From: Bombus terrestris
Taxonomy: Eukaryota > Arthropoda > Insecta > Hymenoptera > Apidae
Direction of reading: 5' to 3'
Length of the DNA stretch: 64,000 nt
Assembly: GCF_910591885.1 (NCBI RefSeq)
Contig: NC_063273.1
Coordinates: forward strand, 6,696,001 to 6,760,000
The notes beneath the pieces were generated by a model that saw only the letters and a program-made list of their open reading frames with translations, was not told the DNA's origin and did not search any database. Of the stretch, positions 26,901-41,900 are shown in pieces (within the stretch, counting starts at the first letter, position 1; every line of letters begins with the position of its first letter). A program made the translations under genes and the position numbers.

Positions 26901-29900
26901 GTACTTGCACCTCGGTGCAGAGACAGAGGATGATTCACGCGTGTTCGCGGTAAATAATGTCTCGCAATCGACTCTGTGTCTGCTAATCGTTGAGAATTAA
27001 CCTTTTGAGTGCTGTGGGCGCATATAGGTGTCTGGCGAAAGCTATCGGTGTGGACTAAGGACATATATATGCGCTTTCTGTAAGTGCCCGGCATGGGCTA
27101 AGGACGCATGTATGGGTTTTTCAATTTTTCCGAACATCTACGCAGAAGTAATACTATTACGTTTGTGTGAAATAAATATAAATGCATTCCTTACGGCTGT
27201 AAACAAATGCCAATAGTGCTTCGTTATTGTTGAAGTGATCACCACTTGTAAGAAAACTCTACATCTGGTTTTTTTAGTTTTCTCAAGCACTGAATTTTTC
27301 ACACACAACTAAATTATTAACTTGTGTTATATTTACTAAATTTAGTTTTCTAGTTTATTGTTTTCTAGTTTATTACCCAAATTCTAGTTAACTGTAAATT
27401 TCAATGTTTATAATAAATAATTAAAAATAACAAAAAAATAACGCTCTTGAATCATTTAATCTCGTGCAAAAGAATTACTATAACTTATTACGATTTGCGC
27501 TTTGAATAGTCAATCAACAGAGTTCGGTCTAACGAAAAAGTATTCCGTCCACAGCGATCGTCAGCGCTAGACGCGCGCCGTCCGTACGGACAACATAGGC
27601 CGCGAGTATTCAGCATTCAAAGGATTAATAGGAAATTCGATCCTTCGATGACACTGTCACGAGAAGAATCGATGCGCAAAGTGATTCCGGTACGCGAGAA
27701 TGCGCCGACCGGACTCCACGCGTGCCGTTACGTAATTCTCATTAGCAGAATGAGACGACATAACGCGAGACCGTATCTGAGATCGCGCAGGAAGGTCGAC
27801 GTTCCGATGATGTCACCGAGGTGCCCTGCGCTCGGTACGCCACACGCTCCACGATCGATTCCGCGATTCAACCCTCCCGCCAGGATCTGGCTTTGCCGGC
27901 ACTTTATTGCTTCGGCACAGTTAACTCCCGTCTCGTTTACGCGATACGTGACCTCCCGTATCGCGGTCCGATGCCAAGCAAACAATTTTTCCAGCCGGTT
28001 TTGCGAGTCTCTCTGTTTGGTGAATTATTCCAGGGCCAATAGGATTTAGGTGGATTTTATCGGCGATCGCCGATCTCGGTGGATATCGAGTCTCTAACTA
28101 CTCTCAGCAACTTTTTTCCCCCCGGGAAATTGTCTTTATTGCTTGTAAATTCTATTCGATCTTGGTATATGGAGGTCAGAGTTCGCAAGCCTGTTTCCAA
28201 TCTAGCCAGGCTCCAATAATATCGGAAGAAGAGAGAGCGCGATTAGTCGCAAATAAGCTTCGATGTATCCTGTTACGTTCATCTCTGTTATCGTCAAGCT
28301 CATTAACTTCAGGGTTTTCATCCGGTTCGTAAACCACGTGAGATATAAACTGTGAAACAAAGTGGTTTATAACGATGGAAAAGTCGAGACTGAGAGAAAG
28401 AACGAGAGTAATTCTGCATAAAGGATGAAGTTTAAAAAGCGGCCGGTTAACTGGAAGAAATTGAAGTGAGCGGACAACGTGGTTGAAAGAGGGCGACCCG
28501 TCAAAACACGAGACGCTTTCACGAGACACCGTCTGTGGTTCCCTTTTTCTCGAAGATGGCCGCGACGCGAGCAGAATCCCTGACCTTCTTTAATTAGGAA
28601 AGCAACGACAAAGTTAACGGGCGAGAATTAACGAGGCCTGCGACCACGACGAACTCCGAGAAACGGGATCGAGGAACGTGGCGCGCAACGAGACCGTGTC
28701 TCGGATGACTCTATTAAAATTCTCTTCTATCAACGCTTCTCCTTCTGCTGTTCCCTCCTCCGCTCTCTTTTTCCTCGAAGAAAATTAACCATCGTCTATG
28801 ACATCGTAAAACGTGGCACGCAATTTGTCGCCCGTAACGATCGAAAGGTCTCATTGTCATTCGATATCGAATACTATCTATGTACTTTCGATAATTGTTC
28901 GTCATTACGATGATATCATAACGAAGGAACGTCGAGAACGGTCGTCACCTCGTTTCCCGTTAACGAGCGTCGTTTTTTCGCTCGTTCGACCGTCATACAT
29001 ATTAATTTGGTTGGTGGACTAAAAGTTTCCAGAATATCGTTTAATTAGCACGAAGAGCTTCGGACTTATTTTTAACAAAATTGATAAAAGTAATCGTTCC
29101 GCATCGAGTTTCATTGAAATTCCTGGATGATTAAGGGAGGCGACTTTGCTCGAGCGACCCTTGTGCACCGACCCGTTTACCCGGGACCGAGGCATTCGAA
29201 ATTACCATGTTGATTCAACGATGGAACGTGCCTGCCAGGAGACACTTTCGGATGATACACCGATTTACAGCGAATAAAACTTTATCGGTCAGTGTTATCG
29301 TTGCGCGGCGAGAGAAATTGCGAGAGAGTTAGGGGAGGATCGATCGATGTTTCCTCCACGCAACTTATTTTTACTCGAAAGAGAGTTTACTTTTTCACAC
29401 TTTGCTTTCGTCCACCTTCTGCTCTCGTATTCCTCTCGTAGAGGTAATAATATCGACGAGAATCAAGGTGATCGTTTTAAGCGGTTCGATCCGTGTATTT
29501 CTGTATCCCTCGTCGGTGTTATTCTTCGAAGAACGGTCAACCGCGATAATCGTATTTGCTGCATAATCGTAAAGGTGTAATGTCCTCTGTCCGGATCGTG
29601 GCGCGTCGAAGGGAACTTCCCCACTGAAAGGATGTACCTTTTGCTTTCGTAACGCGCGCGTCACTGTTAAGACGTTGCTCTCTTTCTCGCTGGTTACGTA
29701 ATCTTTCGAACACGCCAAAACATTACGAAACAGACACAGAATGAAAGTCCTCGAAATCTCTGTTTGCGTCCTTATTCGAAAATATTTTTGACTATCTTGA
29801 AAGTAAATCTTACTTTCGCAGTGAAATTTGGTTTCGGAGTGTGAGATACAAGTTACAGTTTAACAGAACCTGCCTATTTACTAACGTCTGACGTTTCACT

Positions 29901-32900
29901 CTGTCGCGAACATGGTAATTTGCGGTTCTATGCTGGAACCATTGACCTCTCACCACATACAGTGCAGCATTCGCAGAGACATTCCGAGAAAGGTACGAAG
30001 AGACTAATTAGCGTGCGCCGGAACATTAAGGACTTTAGGACTCGACACTCTCAACGATTTAACTGATTTACTATGGTACGCGACACCGATACACCTAATT
30101 AAAATTTCCTCGTCTGGTATCCTTCGAAACAAACATTCGCGTTCGTGTAGATGCCGAGTAGATAGCGGTTTAACTACAGTAATTGAATTAACGATGGTAT
30201 CGCGTAATCAGCGAGTATCAGCCTTTTATCGTGCTAGCTACGGCGATATAGCTTATTTCCTGTTGGAGATTTTCCGATTTTTCGCTGAGATAATAAAACA
30301 ACCAATGTCTTGTTATCGACACGTTATCGTCTCTCACGATTGGTAACAATCCCGTTTATCGAGGCATCCATAAGATTTTTTATTATTTTCGCGATATACG
30401 GCCCTCTGGATATTCGATCTAAAAAACAGTTTGTAACTTTGAAATGTTTGCGTGTTCTCTTCGTGCCGATGTCCATTAAGAAAAAGAGTATTAAAGTCAA
30501 CGTTAAAATCCGAAGCTCGAGTATCTGATCGATTTGCTAATTGGATCATTAAACGTAGTAAACTGTCGCGTTAAACTCGGCCGAAGCTACGTTTTCTCCA
30601 TTGCATTTTTACCATCACGATGAAGAAACGGACCCTTGACCGCGTGGTTGGTCCCAGCGACTCTTTCCGAGTAGAGCGTGTTGCGCGGCCAATAGATTTG
30701 GATGGAATCCAATCTTTGATTAAGGAAAAGGGTCTCGTTCCTGTGTGTGAATAGTTGTGTTTCACAGATGGACTGCTTCCAACGCCAAGGATGCTACAAT
30801 GGATCGTGATTACGGAAGAAGCGGACCATCGGATGTACAACTCGATTTCACGAGCAAATTGCGCGTGTGAGATGCATGCTCGCGATACACAGACGTTCCA
30901 CTTTTAATTCGATCGATAATAAAAAGGAAAAACGAGGAAAATATGTATCGAGTTAGGTCCTCGAGTTGGATCCGCTTTAATCAGCGTCGATCGTCGACAA
31001 ACATCTTGAAAACGGTCGGCGTGTTTGATGTCTACAACGATCGACATCTCAGCACACAATTGTATTCTTCTGTAATGTATTCAATGAACTCGTTTCGTGT
31101 TCCAATTACTCACCACCGTCGTACCGCCGTATCTACATTTGCACAGCTTTGGTCAACCTCTTGTGTTCGCTCTAATACCAATTAAAACCATTGCCAATTT
31201 TTTCGATGTAAAGCTCGGTTTAAAGGTATCCAGGCTACAGAAAAAAATGTATAGAACTTTCTGAGACCTTCAGCAGTTCGAGAATACAAGTTTCGTGCAA
31301 GGACACCACGAAGAAACACCTTGCCGCTAGGCATCAAGCGCCCCCTAACCAGAGGAAGGAATTTACGAGCTGGAGGAATGTAAATCGATCGTGCATACTC
31401 GTAAACCGTCGTCACGATCTATCGGATGATCTTTCCGTCTATTATTCCGCTTACTTTAATTCGGTTTCAGATGCGGATCGGTTCATCACCGCGGATGAAG
31501 CCGTGTTTAATCCTCGAATAGACAAAGGCTCGATAAATCGTTCGAGGGCAGTGATTTATTTCTCAATTTTGCGATCGGTGGCGCGCGTTCAGCGGTAATT
31601 TACGACTGGAAAAAGGAAAGTGGCGTTTACCGGGCGATTCGTACTCGAGGATACTTAACGAGACTCGATGATTTTCCGCCGTGAATCACGCGTGTCGTTA
31701 ATCGCGCCAAGGAACATAATTAGCAACCCACATCCCGCCTTTGTTCGACGCGATCGGCGAACAGATGTTTAATTGCTTTTCTCTTCTTTGCGCTCTTAAA
31801 CTACGCCGTGCTCTTTCGAGGAACGTCATTTTTTCATCGTGCGCGGCGTACCGAGAGAAACAAAAGCGACAAAATGTAGAACTCAAGGCAATCGTGATGC
31901 CGAGACAGCGATAAATTCGCCTACCAAACAAAACACTTAATTCCCGATTGCAAATGGGCAATGTTCGTTACGTAATTGTCAAGATGACGATAATTTCACA
32001 AAAGATAAACAAAATCAACGGTTGAACGCTTGGCAGCTGACAGGGAATTCAACTTGTTGATGATACAGCCCATCGTGTTCCGAGGCAAACACTTGTGAAA
32101 GAAGCGGAGGGCAAAAATTGAAGGTAAAGTGTACGCGGTTTTCAACCGTTCCAACCACTTGGGGATTAAATCGAGTTCTACGTCGTGGATGTTCTCTCAC
32201 CCTGTCCTCCGACACGATATTTTTGCTGACGATTGCGTACAAACACGAACACGGATTCTGCCGATGCCGTGGCACGCTGCTGCTCTTGCAATTGCAGCCG
32301 TATACTCCAACTCGACCAACAACTGTTGGATATCGGCTTGACCTCGACAATGACTCACGGGTCATGGTACTGACCGTTTCTCTTTCACCTAGGACTTTCT
32401 TTCCGCTTCTTCTGCATAACGAACGATACTTATGCACGTCTCAGCCCCACGAAACTCTTCTATCGATCACGGCTACTCGACGTTGCAATCCAAGTATCCG
32501 TTGCATGTACGTACATGCTTCTATACGTATCCTAGGCCTTAGAGTCATTGACTCCGTGATAATTTTCAATGACCTTTATCTATTTTTATGGCGCGGAGCT
32601 CTATGGTTTACAGACGATGCGTGTTCCGACGAACGAAACGTCTGGAAACCGAAATGCGTATATTCGATTGCTTTCAAGTATAAACATCGTCGCAATACAC
32701 ATCCGCTATAACCATAACTTAACGCGCATCCTATTTCTATTCCATCCGATGGTAGGAGTTCTTAGGAACGCGTCGGATTCGAGAAGCTTTTAGGCTTGAT
32801 CAATCGCTGCGAGTAGACGAATAAAAATACCGAAAGAGTAAACTTGAGCGCCATGGCCATGAGCAACGATTGTTCGTGAATCATTGTACGTGTTTGCTTT

Positions 32901-35900
32901 TCTAACTATAAATACGGATACATGGATCGTGACCTCGTTCTTTCCTTAATTCTCAAGCACACTCGACCAACGCTCGGTCTCTCGCGACGCGTCGATGGTA
33001 TCAATCAACCGAAGATTTTTCATTTCCGCAGAAAGCATTTGTGTACGAAAGCTTATGAATAACAATGATAAAGAGTGGTTAACGTCACGCGAGATAACTC
33101 GAGAAATGAACAAAGTAAGTCGATCTATAAAAGGAAGGAACTAAGCTCACGACTTCTGGTTCTCGCAATGTCAAGTCAGCTCACGTTGAAGAATTTCCTT
33201 TAACCGAGCAGTTCACTGAAAAGAATTTTTATATAGATACAATCTGTGTTGTAAAGACGTTTTGAAATTTCATTAGCACCATGGCAAGACACAACCATCA
33301 CGATTATATCGATAAAGTTCGAAACCAATCTGAAAATGTATGTACAAGTTGTAAGATGTTTACCGCGAATATATATTTGATGGAAAATTAGAACGAATAG
33401 CCATCTATACGGTAAACGTTAAAGACGGCCCCACTGAATATCGAGGTGAGATATATACTCGCAGCAAATACCTCGTACATCATCTACGTACATTTTCAGA
33501 TTCCTTCGAAACTTTACGAGTATAATCAAGATCGCCGGGGTCCCATTACAATGTTAATATAACACATACAGTACGTATAGTACATACGGAAAAGGTTTGT
33601 TAAGTGTGCAAATATTTTCGTGAGTCACTGTATATGTTCGAGGCAATTATTCACAGTATACGCCAACGTTTTACTGAAAATGAGCGAGATATTTTCAATA
33701 AATGTCTTGCAACTTCCGTAAACCTTTCTAAATTCGTTTCCAACTTTACCGCTATAATCGCGATGGACGCGTTTCGTTACGTTACCAATGGAATTACAAA
33801 ACGTTTCCTATAATACCGCATTACGGTTTCTACAAGCGTTCCAATACCGAGCTACTTCTATATTACGTCTGTTTGCAATAAATTTCCATTTAAAAGGAAC
33901 GAATAAATATGTGTATATATGTTGCACTGGAATCGCTAAATCGAAACAGCAGACACACAAAACAAACTCTGTCCCCTGGCAGGTACAAAAATGTGCGTAG
34001 AATGTCGAACGAATCGAGACCAATTAGCGGAATGGCAAAGAATGTTAAGCGCCGCGACACCATTCGTCGCCTCTCTATTCATGTGTTCTCCCCGTCCATG
34101 CACTCGCCGCTTTTCGCGCGATATTCCCTCTCCCACGTCACCGTTATTAGCGGCAGCCTGTTTTCTCCCTTTTAACGACTCCCGTCAATGTCAATGCCAG
34201 AAACGCGTACCGCGAGATTCTCTCTTCGAGTTTGTTTACGATCAGGAAGAGAGAGAGAGAGAGAAGTGGACAAAGGATGAAAAAGATGGATGCATATGTC
34301 ACTCTATTAACATAATTATTGCGAAAACCTTGGAGATACGTACTATATCCTGGCGTAAACTCGACGCAAATCGAGGCGGTTTGCCGACAGCGAGCGTGTC
34401 GTGGGCATCGATCGATGAATGGTGTTCTCGCGACCATAGTGGCGCTCGCCTCGAAAACCGTACATTTTTCACCGGAAACGGTTTAACTCTTTGACGGTGC
34501 AATAAGGCGATGAATAATTCAGAGCGAACGATTTAGAAGATAAGTTGTCTTATTATTCTTAAGGTCTGCTGCGTTTCTGATATCAGATTTGTTCGACTTA
34601 TTAGAAATATGAATTTACTTTAGTGTTGAAGCACGTAAATTTCAAATATTTGTTTCATTTAACTCGTCGACGGTGTAATTAAATTACGAAGAATGTGAAA
34701 CGAACAATTTAGAAAATAATTATGTAACTCGCTATTCTTAACTCTGCCGCGGTCCTCGAGTTGTTTATGTCTTAATCTTACTTTAGCTTCAACCTTAGTT
34801 TCGATCTTGCTTGAAACGAGATATCACGCGTATAAATAACAGGTCTTTCGTGTTTTGCTCAAATTTAGGACAATTTTCTAGCGATGAACGTACGGTACGC
34901 TTGAAAATGGCTCAAAAGAACCAGCGGCGCGTTAAAACGCGCTTTCCACCGAAATGGAAATACCGATCGTATAATAAGCAGATTGAGCGGATGGTGAGCT
35001 TGCTCCAGATATTCTGCAACGAGGTTTAAAGGAATTCGGCATTTATGAAGAGCAACGTGCGAGCAAGCGGAGTCATCGACGTACGAAACGAGTTCCAAAG
35101 GATTGGATGAAATTCATGGGCGTGTTTTATGTTCCGAGATTAAGAGGTGGGGGACAAACGGACGAGAATTCGAGAACGTTTCGCGTTCGTGGTACAACAG
35201 CCTCTTAATCGAATAACAGGTGTTCGAAATGGCCTCACCAGGACTGGTTTACGTCGATACTTCGTATCGTCCGAATCTCGATGCACGCCAACTCTTGCGC
35301 ATCTGTTTGACACGTAAAAAAAAAAAGAGGGGTTATAAATATAGTGTGGCTTCGCGTTCATTCCCGCTCCTAGGAGAAGTTAAAAGTTGCTCGGCGTATA
35401 ATTCACGCGGTAGCTTTAAGTGGTGATATTTTAGAAACAGTACCCGGTATTTATTACGTTGCCATTTTGAATTTTTCGCCTGAGATATGTCTATAAATAC
35501 GTAGGCATTTATTTTCGAGTTACCATATGATGATTACAGGGAGAGGATGCAATAATTACAACTTTGCTAACTTCCTGATTTTTACGTTACTTAGTGGTGA
35601 AAAGAGGGCACTTTAATATACCGTGGCTAAAAAGACATAATTAAGAGGCGCAACCTACCCGGCCCGAAGATGTAAGCTCTTTAGCGATGGATATGAAGTT
35701 ATATGAGAGAAATTAACGGCATACGGTAACGGATTTTAAAATTGTTTTCATATATATATAGAAATAAACACAATTAACATAGAATTTTTCTAATGTACAC
35801 CACATACCGCAACATTTTCCCACTCATTTTTTCTATTCTATTTTCCTATTTCCATAGAAGATTCCTTTCCATTAGTCGCGGTGATACAGTGCTCTTCAAG

Positions 35901-38900
35901 GAATTTTAACATATCATCGTCATTAATATCTGCGTACGAAGTAAAAAAGCAAGGAAAAAAGAAGAAAAACAACTATAGTAAACAACTTGGTAAGGAGCAG
36001 ACAGTAAACGACAGGAAGAGACACGCCTACGACAATTAAAGGCTTAAACGCATCATTCTAATGTGACCATTAAAACAGTTACACCACCATCTTCATTTCT
36101 TGTAATGATCGTTGAATCTAAGCGATTCGAGCATTGCTTGCGCTATAAGAGACAAACAAGGGGAAAAACAGAACATAGAAAAAAAAAACGAGATAAAAGA
36201 TTAGAGAAAACGAGGGAGAGAGAGAGAGAGAGAGAGGAAGGGAAGAAGAAGGCGGATACAAGCAAATAAAATCCGCGTTAAGACAGTAAGCAAACGAACG
36301 GCATTTGCGGTGTAAATGCGGCTTAAAGATTGACGCCGCACGAAACAAGCTCGCCCACTCTCATCGGGCGGAAAACTGCGCTATCATCCTTCTACACCAC
36401 AATGATCTTGACAGTGACCGTAGCGATCAATGGCGCCGTCAATTAGGCGAATCGCGTACTCGGGTTTATGGCCAACGTATCGAGGACGCCGAGCCACGCG
36501 TTATCCTGGAAATTTGACGACTACTATCAACGTCCATGTAACATGGTTCACGCGCTTCTTTCATTCTACTCTGCGTCTCAGTTCGAAAACTGGATATGAC
36601 CCACTGAGGACTACGCGCAGAAATAAAACGTAAATCAAGTAAGTTACATATAATTTAAAAAAAAGATAGTTTATCATAGCGATGTATCATCATATCCATT
36701 ATACGCATCTAAACAAAATAAACAGCGAGAAGTTATCATAAAAAAGAAAATAATGTATAGATTAGTGAAAATTCTAATTCTCTAAAAGTATGTTATCATT
36801 TTCTAATTCTTCGTCAATTTTACTGTAGAGTTTCGCCAACAAAACCAATAGTTTCCTGAGATTCGTATGTTTATTGTATTCATATGCAAATCGTGACTGT
36901 GTTACGTTCTGGGGAAAGGAGAGATTAAATTATGCAATTCAAAATAAATAATGACTACACCGGCATTCAATAACTACGATACTATGAGGAGACACGCGAA
37001 GGAATTTCCGGGAGAGAATAAAATCATAGTAATCTTTATACACATGATATGACAAGATCGATCTAAGGAACATCTTCTGGTATTATAAAACGCTTTTCGA
37101 GAACTGGAATATTTGTTCACGGAGCATCGTTCCAGGAGAACGCGTTGCTTTATAATATCGTTGAACTAGCTTGGTTGCCTTCGCGAACGCGAACCCTTTT
37201 ATCTCTTTGAAGCTGGTCGGGTTAGAGAGCAGGCCTCGCTTAATGCAATAACGTTAATGCATCACCAGACAATTTTTATTTCGTCCGCACAAAGCACGCT
37301 GGCCTTGAAGCGCGGCCGGAAACAAGGTGGATCGGTGTTATTGCAAATCTCTGAGCAGTGAATCGCGTTAAAGGGAAGAATGGAGTAAAAAAACAACTAA
37401 AGCTCATCGATAATCGTTGAATATAGCAGTCTAACAAATAGGTTTCCAACGTTAAAGGTTTCATTTGTTGTCGAACGACTCTCGAATCGAATTTCTCGCT
37501 GAATTCTATTATGGTTACAAGCAGAGTAGAAAATAAGTAGTTAAAGTAAGTTAAAGTCGAATCGAACGCGATAAACGGAAGGGATGGAGAGGGGGGAGGC
37601 GCAAGACCCGTGAGAACCCTCCAGGAAACCGGAAGTGTACGAAATTAGTCCAATTTCGTGCGCGACAAGTGGAAAAACGTCGGCCACTGGCAGTGGCGAC
37701 TCCACTCTCGAGGGCACACGCGTGCCGCAACGGGAATCCGCTAGGTGACTCGCGTGTGTATTCGCCGCTTAAACCCCGATTAGCCTGCTAGAGGGCCTAA
37801 TAACGAGTAATACCCTAGCCGCGTCATCGAGTTTAAACAGATTTCGCAACAGCTTGCGACCTCTTATGCATATACGTTCGGACTGACTTGACTGCCTATT
37901 TGGCTGCTGATTCCTCTTTAAAACCTAAGCAAATGTTCTAACATAGGTGAATTACCATTTGTACGAAACTCAACTCGTTCCTCAATCTACTAAATTGTTT
38001 CTCGTTTCCTTGCTTTTAGACGAAATTGGTTCACGGTCACCGAGAATGTGCAAAGTTTAAGGAAGATCGTTTGAAATGGACAAACGACTCTATATATATA
38101 TATAGATGGCGTAAGGAAGTGGTAAGGAGAACGAACAGCTTGTTTTCTACTCGTCGATAAATCTGCGGCTTCTTATCTGTCAGCAGAAGATTACAACGAT
38201 CGTCCGGCGATGTTGTAACAACTAACAGCCAATGATATATTGGACGAACGAACATTGCTAGACATTTCTTCAATGACGAGTGTACCATGTGATCTAAACA
38301 TACGACGACGCGTTCCTCGAACGTCATCACTTCGACCCGTGATCCTCGGACACATTGGTCGCACAGTGTTGTCAAATTCAACCTCGAAGAACTTACTCGT
38401 TGGTAAATATTATTTACGCGTGTAAGTAGTACGTTCGGTTTAATAAAACGGAGCTGCTGTACGGGCCGAACTGTTATTGTAAATATATTATACATAAATA
38501 AATGAACGAATCCACTCTTGTCCCGTTGCTTTGTCTCGAATGGAATCAAACGACTCGTAAAGCTGTTTCCTGATACTCAAAGAATATTTAGACACGGTTA
38601 ACTCGTAATTATGAATCGTAATAATGCTGAATTAAATAAACATTTATTGTACAGAGCCTAGAGAAGTTTTTCTAAAGGTCGTGTACTTTGATCGAAGGAT
38701 GTAGAAGGTTTCAACGAGATCTTTTAATCAATCGAGGCTGATTTAATTTAGTCGAGAGTTTCGAGATCGGAAACACGGTAAAAGTTTCCCTGTCGTTTGT
38801 ACCTTAACGATTAAAACTTCAAAATACTTGGGCTGCTGAGCAACGCAAACTCGTAGGCTGACACACCGGCCGCACACCTACGTGTTTCTAAATAAGTCTT

Positions 38901-41900
38901 ATTCGTAGGTTGGCTGCACCGTGGAAGCGAAACTTATATCTTCCTCGATCTATCCGTCCGCCAAACCATTCTCGCTCGTATTATTATCTAAACGCGAATC
39001 TTCACCGCCAGCGAAGAAAACAACTCTCGTAGCGTTGCGAACGGTAAGCATTGTATATTAACTGTGTACTATTTTCGAAAGACTACACCTACCTACGAAT
39101 GAAAAATAATCAATCATGATAGCTGCCCATCGCACTTTCCATCATTGAGGAGCATCTACGGGTGAGCACTCGGCGACACCCCGCAGGACGCTTCAGCTGA
39201 AAATCCTCTCAAGCACTGCAATTGCCGGCAGGAGTTCCCCCCGAGTATGTAACCGGTCCCAAACACATTTGCCCGCTTTGGTCTTACGCCACAGACTATA
39301 CTCTATGCAGCACATAAATCCCGCATGAAACCGGGCTTACCATGGCTACGACCCTAGTGCCAAGGTATTACGATTCACCACGTACTACCAGACCGTGCCT
39401 ACGGTGACACGTATATCTTTGAATTAATAAAAATCATTAGTTTGTTTACCAGACGTATCAAAGTTATTGATGTAGTTATAGAATGAATGGATATTGGTTA
39501 GGTTCATGTCGATTCATCGCAACTATATTAAATATATTTCGATTCTTGTTTAACCGAAAATTACTCTTCCGTGTAACATGTGGCACCGCGTGTGTCGATA
39601 CGTAAACGCACGTATACACACGATACTTGAGTGAAAAACACGTGCATATAGGTTATGTACGCGGTACGCGAGAAAGAGACGATGAGAGAAACCGAGCGTA
39701 GAAGTAAAGAGACAGGAACAAGTGTAAAGAGAAGGAGAGAAGCAAAGAAGACAGTAAGCTAGTGAACGAGCAACAGAGAAAGAGAGACTATAAGGACTAC
39801 TGCCGTTTTATTGGCAGAGGTGAACGACACTGCCTACTGCAAGGTGGATGCCTGTATTTCGCATAACCGCTCGTCGTTGGAACGTGCTATGAGTTTATGG
39901 GTCACTACGTACTGTTTTCAAGCACCTTCTTACGAAAATAGTATGAATTCGTTGAATCGAAAATATGTTGACATCGGAAAGTCGGCAATGTTTGCCTTTA
40001 TTATGCCTTGTTCATCTGTGTCTTGTAGTTAAAAAAAACATTATTTCTGGATAATACAATATCATTATTACATCATCTAATATCGATATTTCTTGTAAAA
40101 ATAAGAATGGATAAAATAAGTGTTCTCGCGTTACAAGCATGCTCAAGATGATAACAATTACCAAATAACTGACTTATATTAAAACACGCACACGTTGTAT
40201 ACACCTCTTAATTTCAATGCATACACATACCCCTATGGGATTACCACATAAACGTGCAGCGACCTTTTTGAAAATTAAGAATTCATTTCACGTACAACTT
40301 CTAACTGCAAAAGATTGTACAGGTTATGTAAGAGCAATTCGAAGAACGAACAACAGAGAGGAACGGCCTGATCAACAAGAGTGGATTCTGAATTTAAGAA
40401 TAATCTGATTTCGTTAACATTTGCTTAACGACTTAGCAATCAACAAGATAAAACATCAGAGCGAGCAATAACAATATATGACGTACAGTAACATGTACAT
40501 AACGTGACAGAGATTTATAAAAACAGTGTATGTAAAAATACATACATATGTACATATATTTAAATTTTAGTTTTTAATTCATATAGAATTATGTGACTGC
40601 TTTTTAAACTCAATAATGAGCAATATTTGCAATTAAATTTTTCGGAAAATCGCCACTATAAAATACAAAATTTATCTATCTTTTGCGTTATGGTCATCGG
40701 CAGTTCTACACGAAATTTATATTGCAGGAAAATCGGTCGAGTAACGTGAACTGACCTCTGCTTTGCCGCTCCTCATCGATTTTCTGAACATACGTCAATA
40801 CGAAGTACGCCAGACACGTATTCATGGAATTAAATACTACCTTCTTTTTCAATAGTCGATAAATAGAAATTTCTGTCAGTTTGTATAGCAGCCATGTTAA
40901 ATATGTAAGGAATGAGAAATAAGATATTTTCGGTACAAACGTGCTTATCTCTAAATATTTTGAGGTTAGCTTCGGTAACTTTACGTTATCTTTATATCGA
41001 GCAATCTAATGTATAATATGCGAAAGCAATGTAAACTGCGCATTACTTAATGCTTTATCTGACATTAAATATTAAATATTAATATTGTATTGTCTTATGT
41101 TCAATGTATTTCTACAAAATTTGTATCAACTATGAAGAATTCATTTGATACACTCATTTAATTATTTGATCGTACAATTAGTAAAGGATGTGACAATTAT
41201 ATAAAAAAAGAATTAAAGAAAAAATTAAAATGAAATGTATCTCAGAAATGTATATGTTGAAATCATTAATGCATCACCTGGTAACTTTGTTTATCACACC
41301 AGGGTATAATTCCATTTCATCTGTATATTATGATTGCTCAATAAAATTACATATATATTGCCAATTGTATAACTTCAAAAATGTTTGATCCTCGTACTTA
41401 ATAAGTAGATGTATCATTATAATAATCACACTGTAAATATAATTATGTTAAATCTACTATATACAGCACATATTACTTCCAAAAATTATAAAATAACATG
41501 ATCAAAGATAGTATATATCTTACATTCTCACATCTTAAAGTCATTGAAGATAGATTCGCTTAGTTGTAGCATAGGAAAGCTTATATTAAGTCAGACACAA
41601 CATATTCGTATTATTATGTAATATCTCTGTATAATGGATCCACTGAATAATCCATCTCTGTATAGATGTTATAATATTATAGCTCATACTAACTACAACA
41701 TCAACGATGTTCAAATAAAGCAATAAATTTAATAGTAATTCCATATATTTTAAGTGGTTACAAGAACGTATAAGAATATGATAACTTTGCTTCGTCTGAA
41801 CTTGCTTTATATCTTTAAATTTAGATGAGTATTCAGAAAACTTTAGATGTAAATTCACAACATTACATTATACCCTAGAGATATTACTCAAATAAATCAT

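Noticed and set aside
32118..32711. 197-aa plus-strand frame, the longest in the intron
   Set aside because: Composition is unlike a folded protein, a 140-aa minus-strand frame overlaps it, and no motif is recognised.
38037..38549. 170-aa minus-strand frame
   Set aside because: Non-coding composition, no motif, and it lies inside the B56 intron with no flanking splice signals of note.
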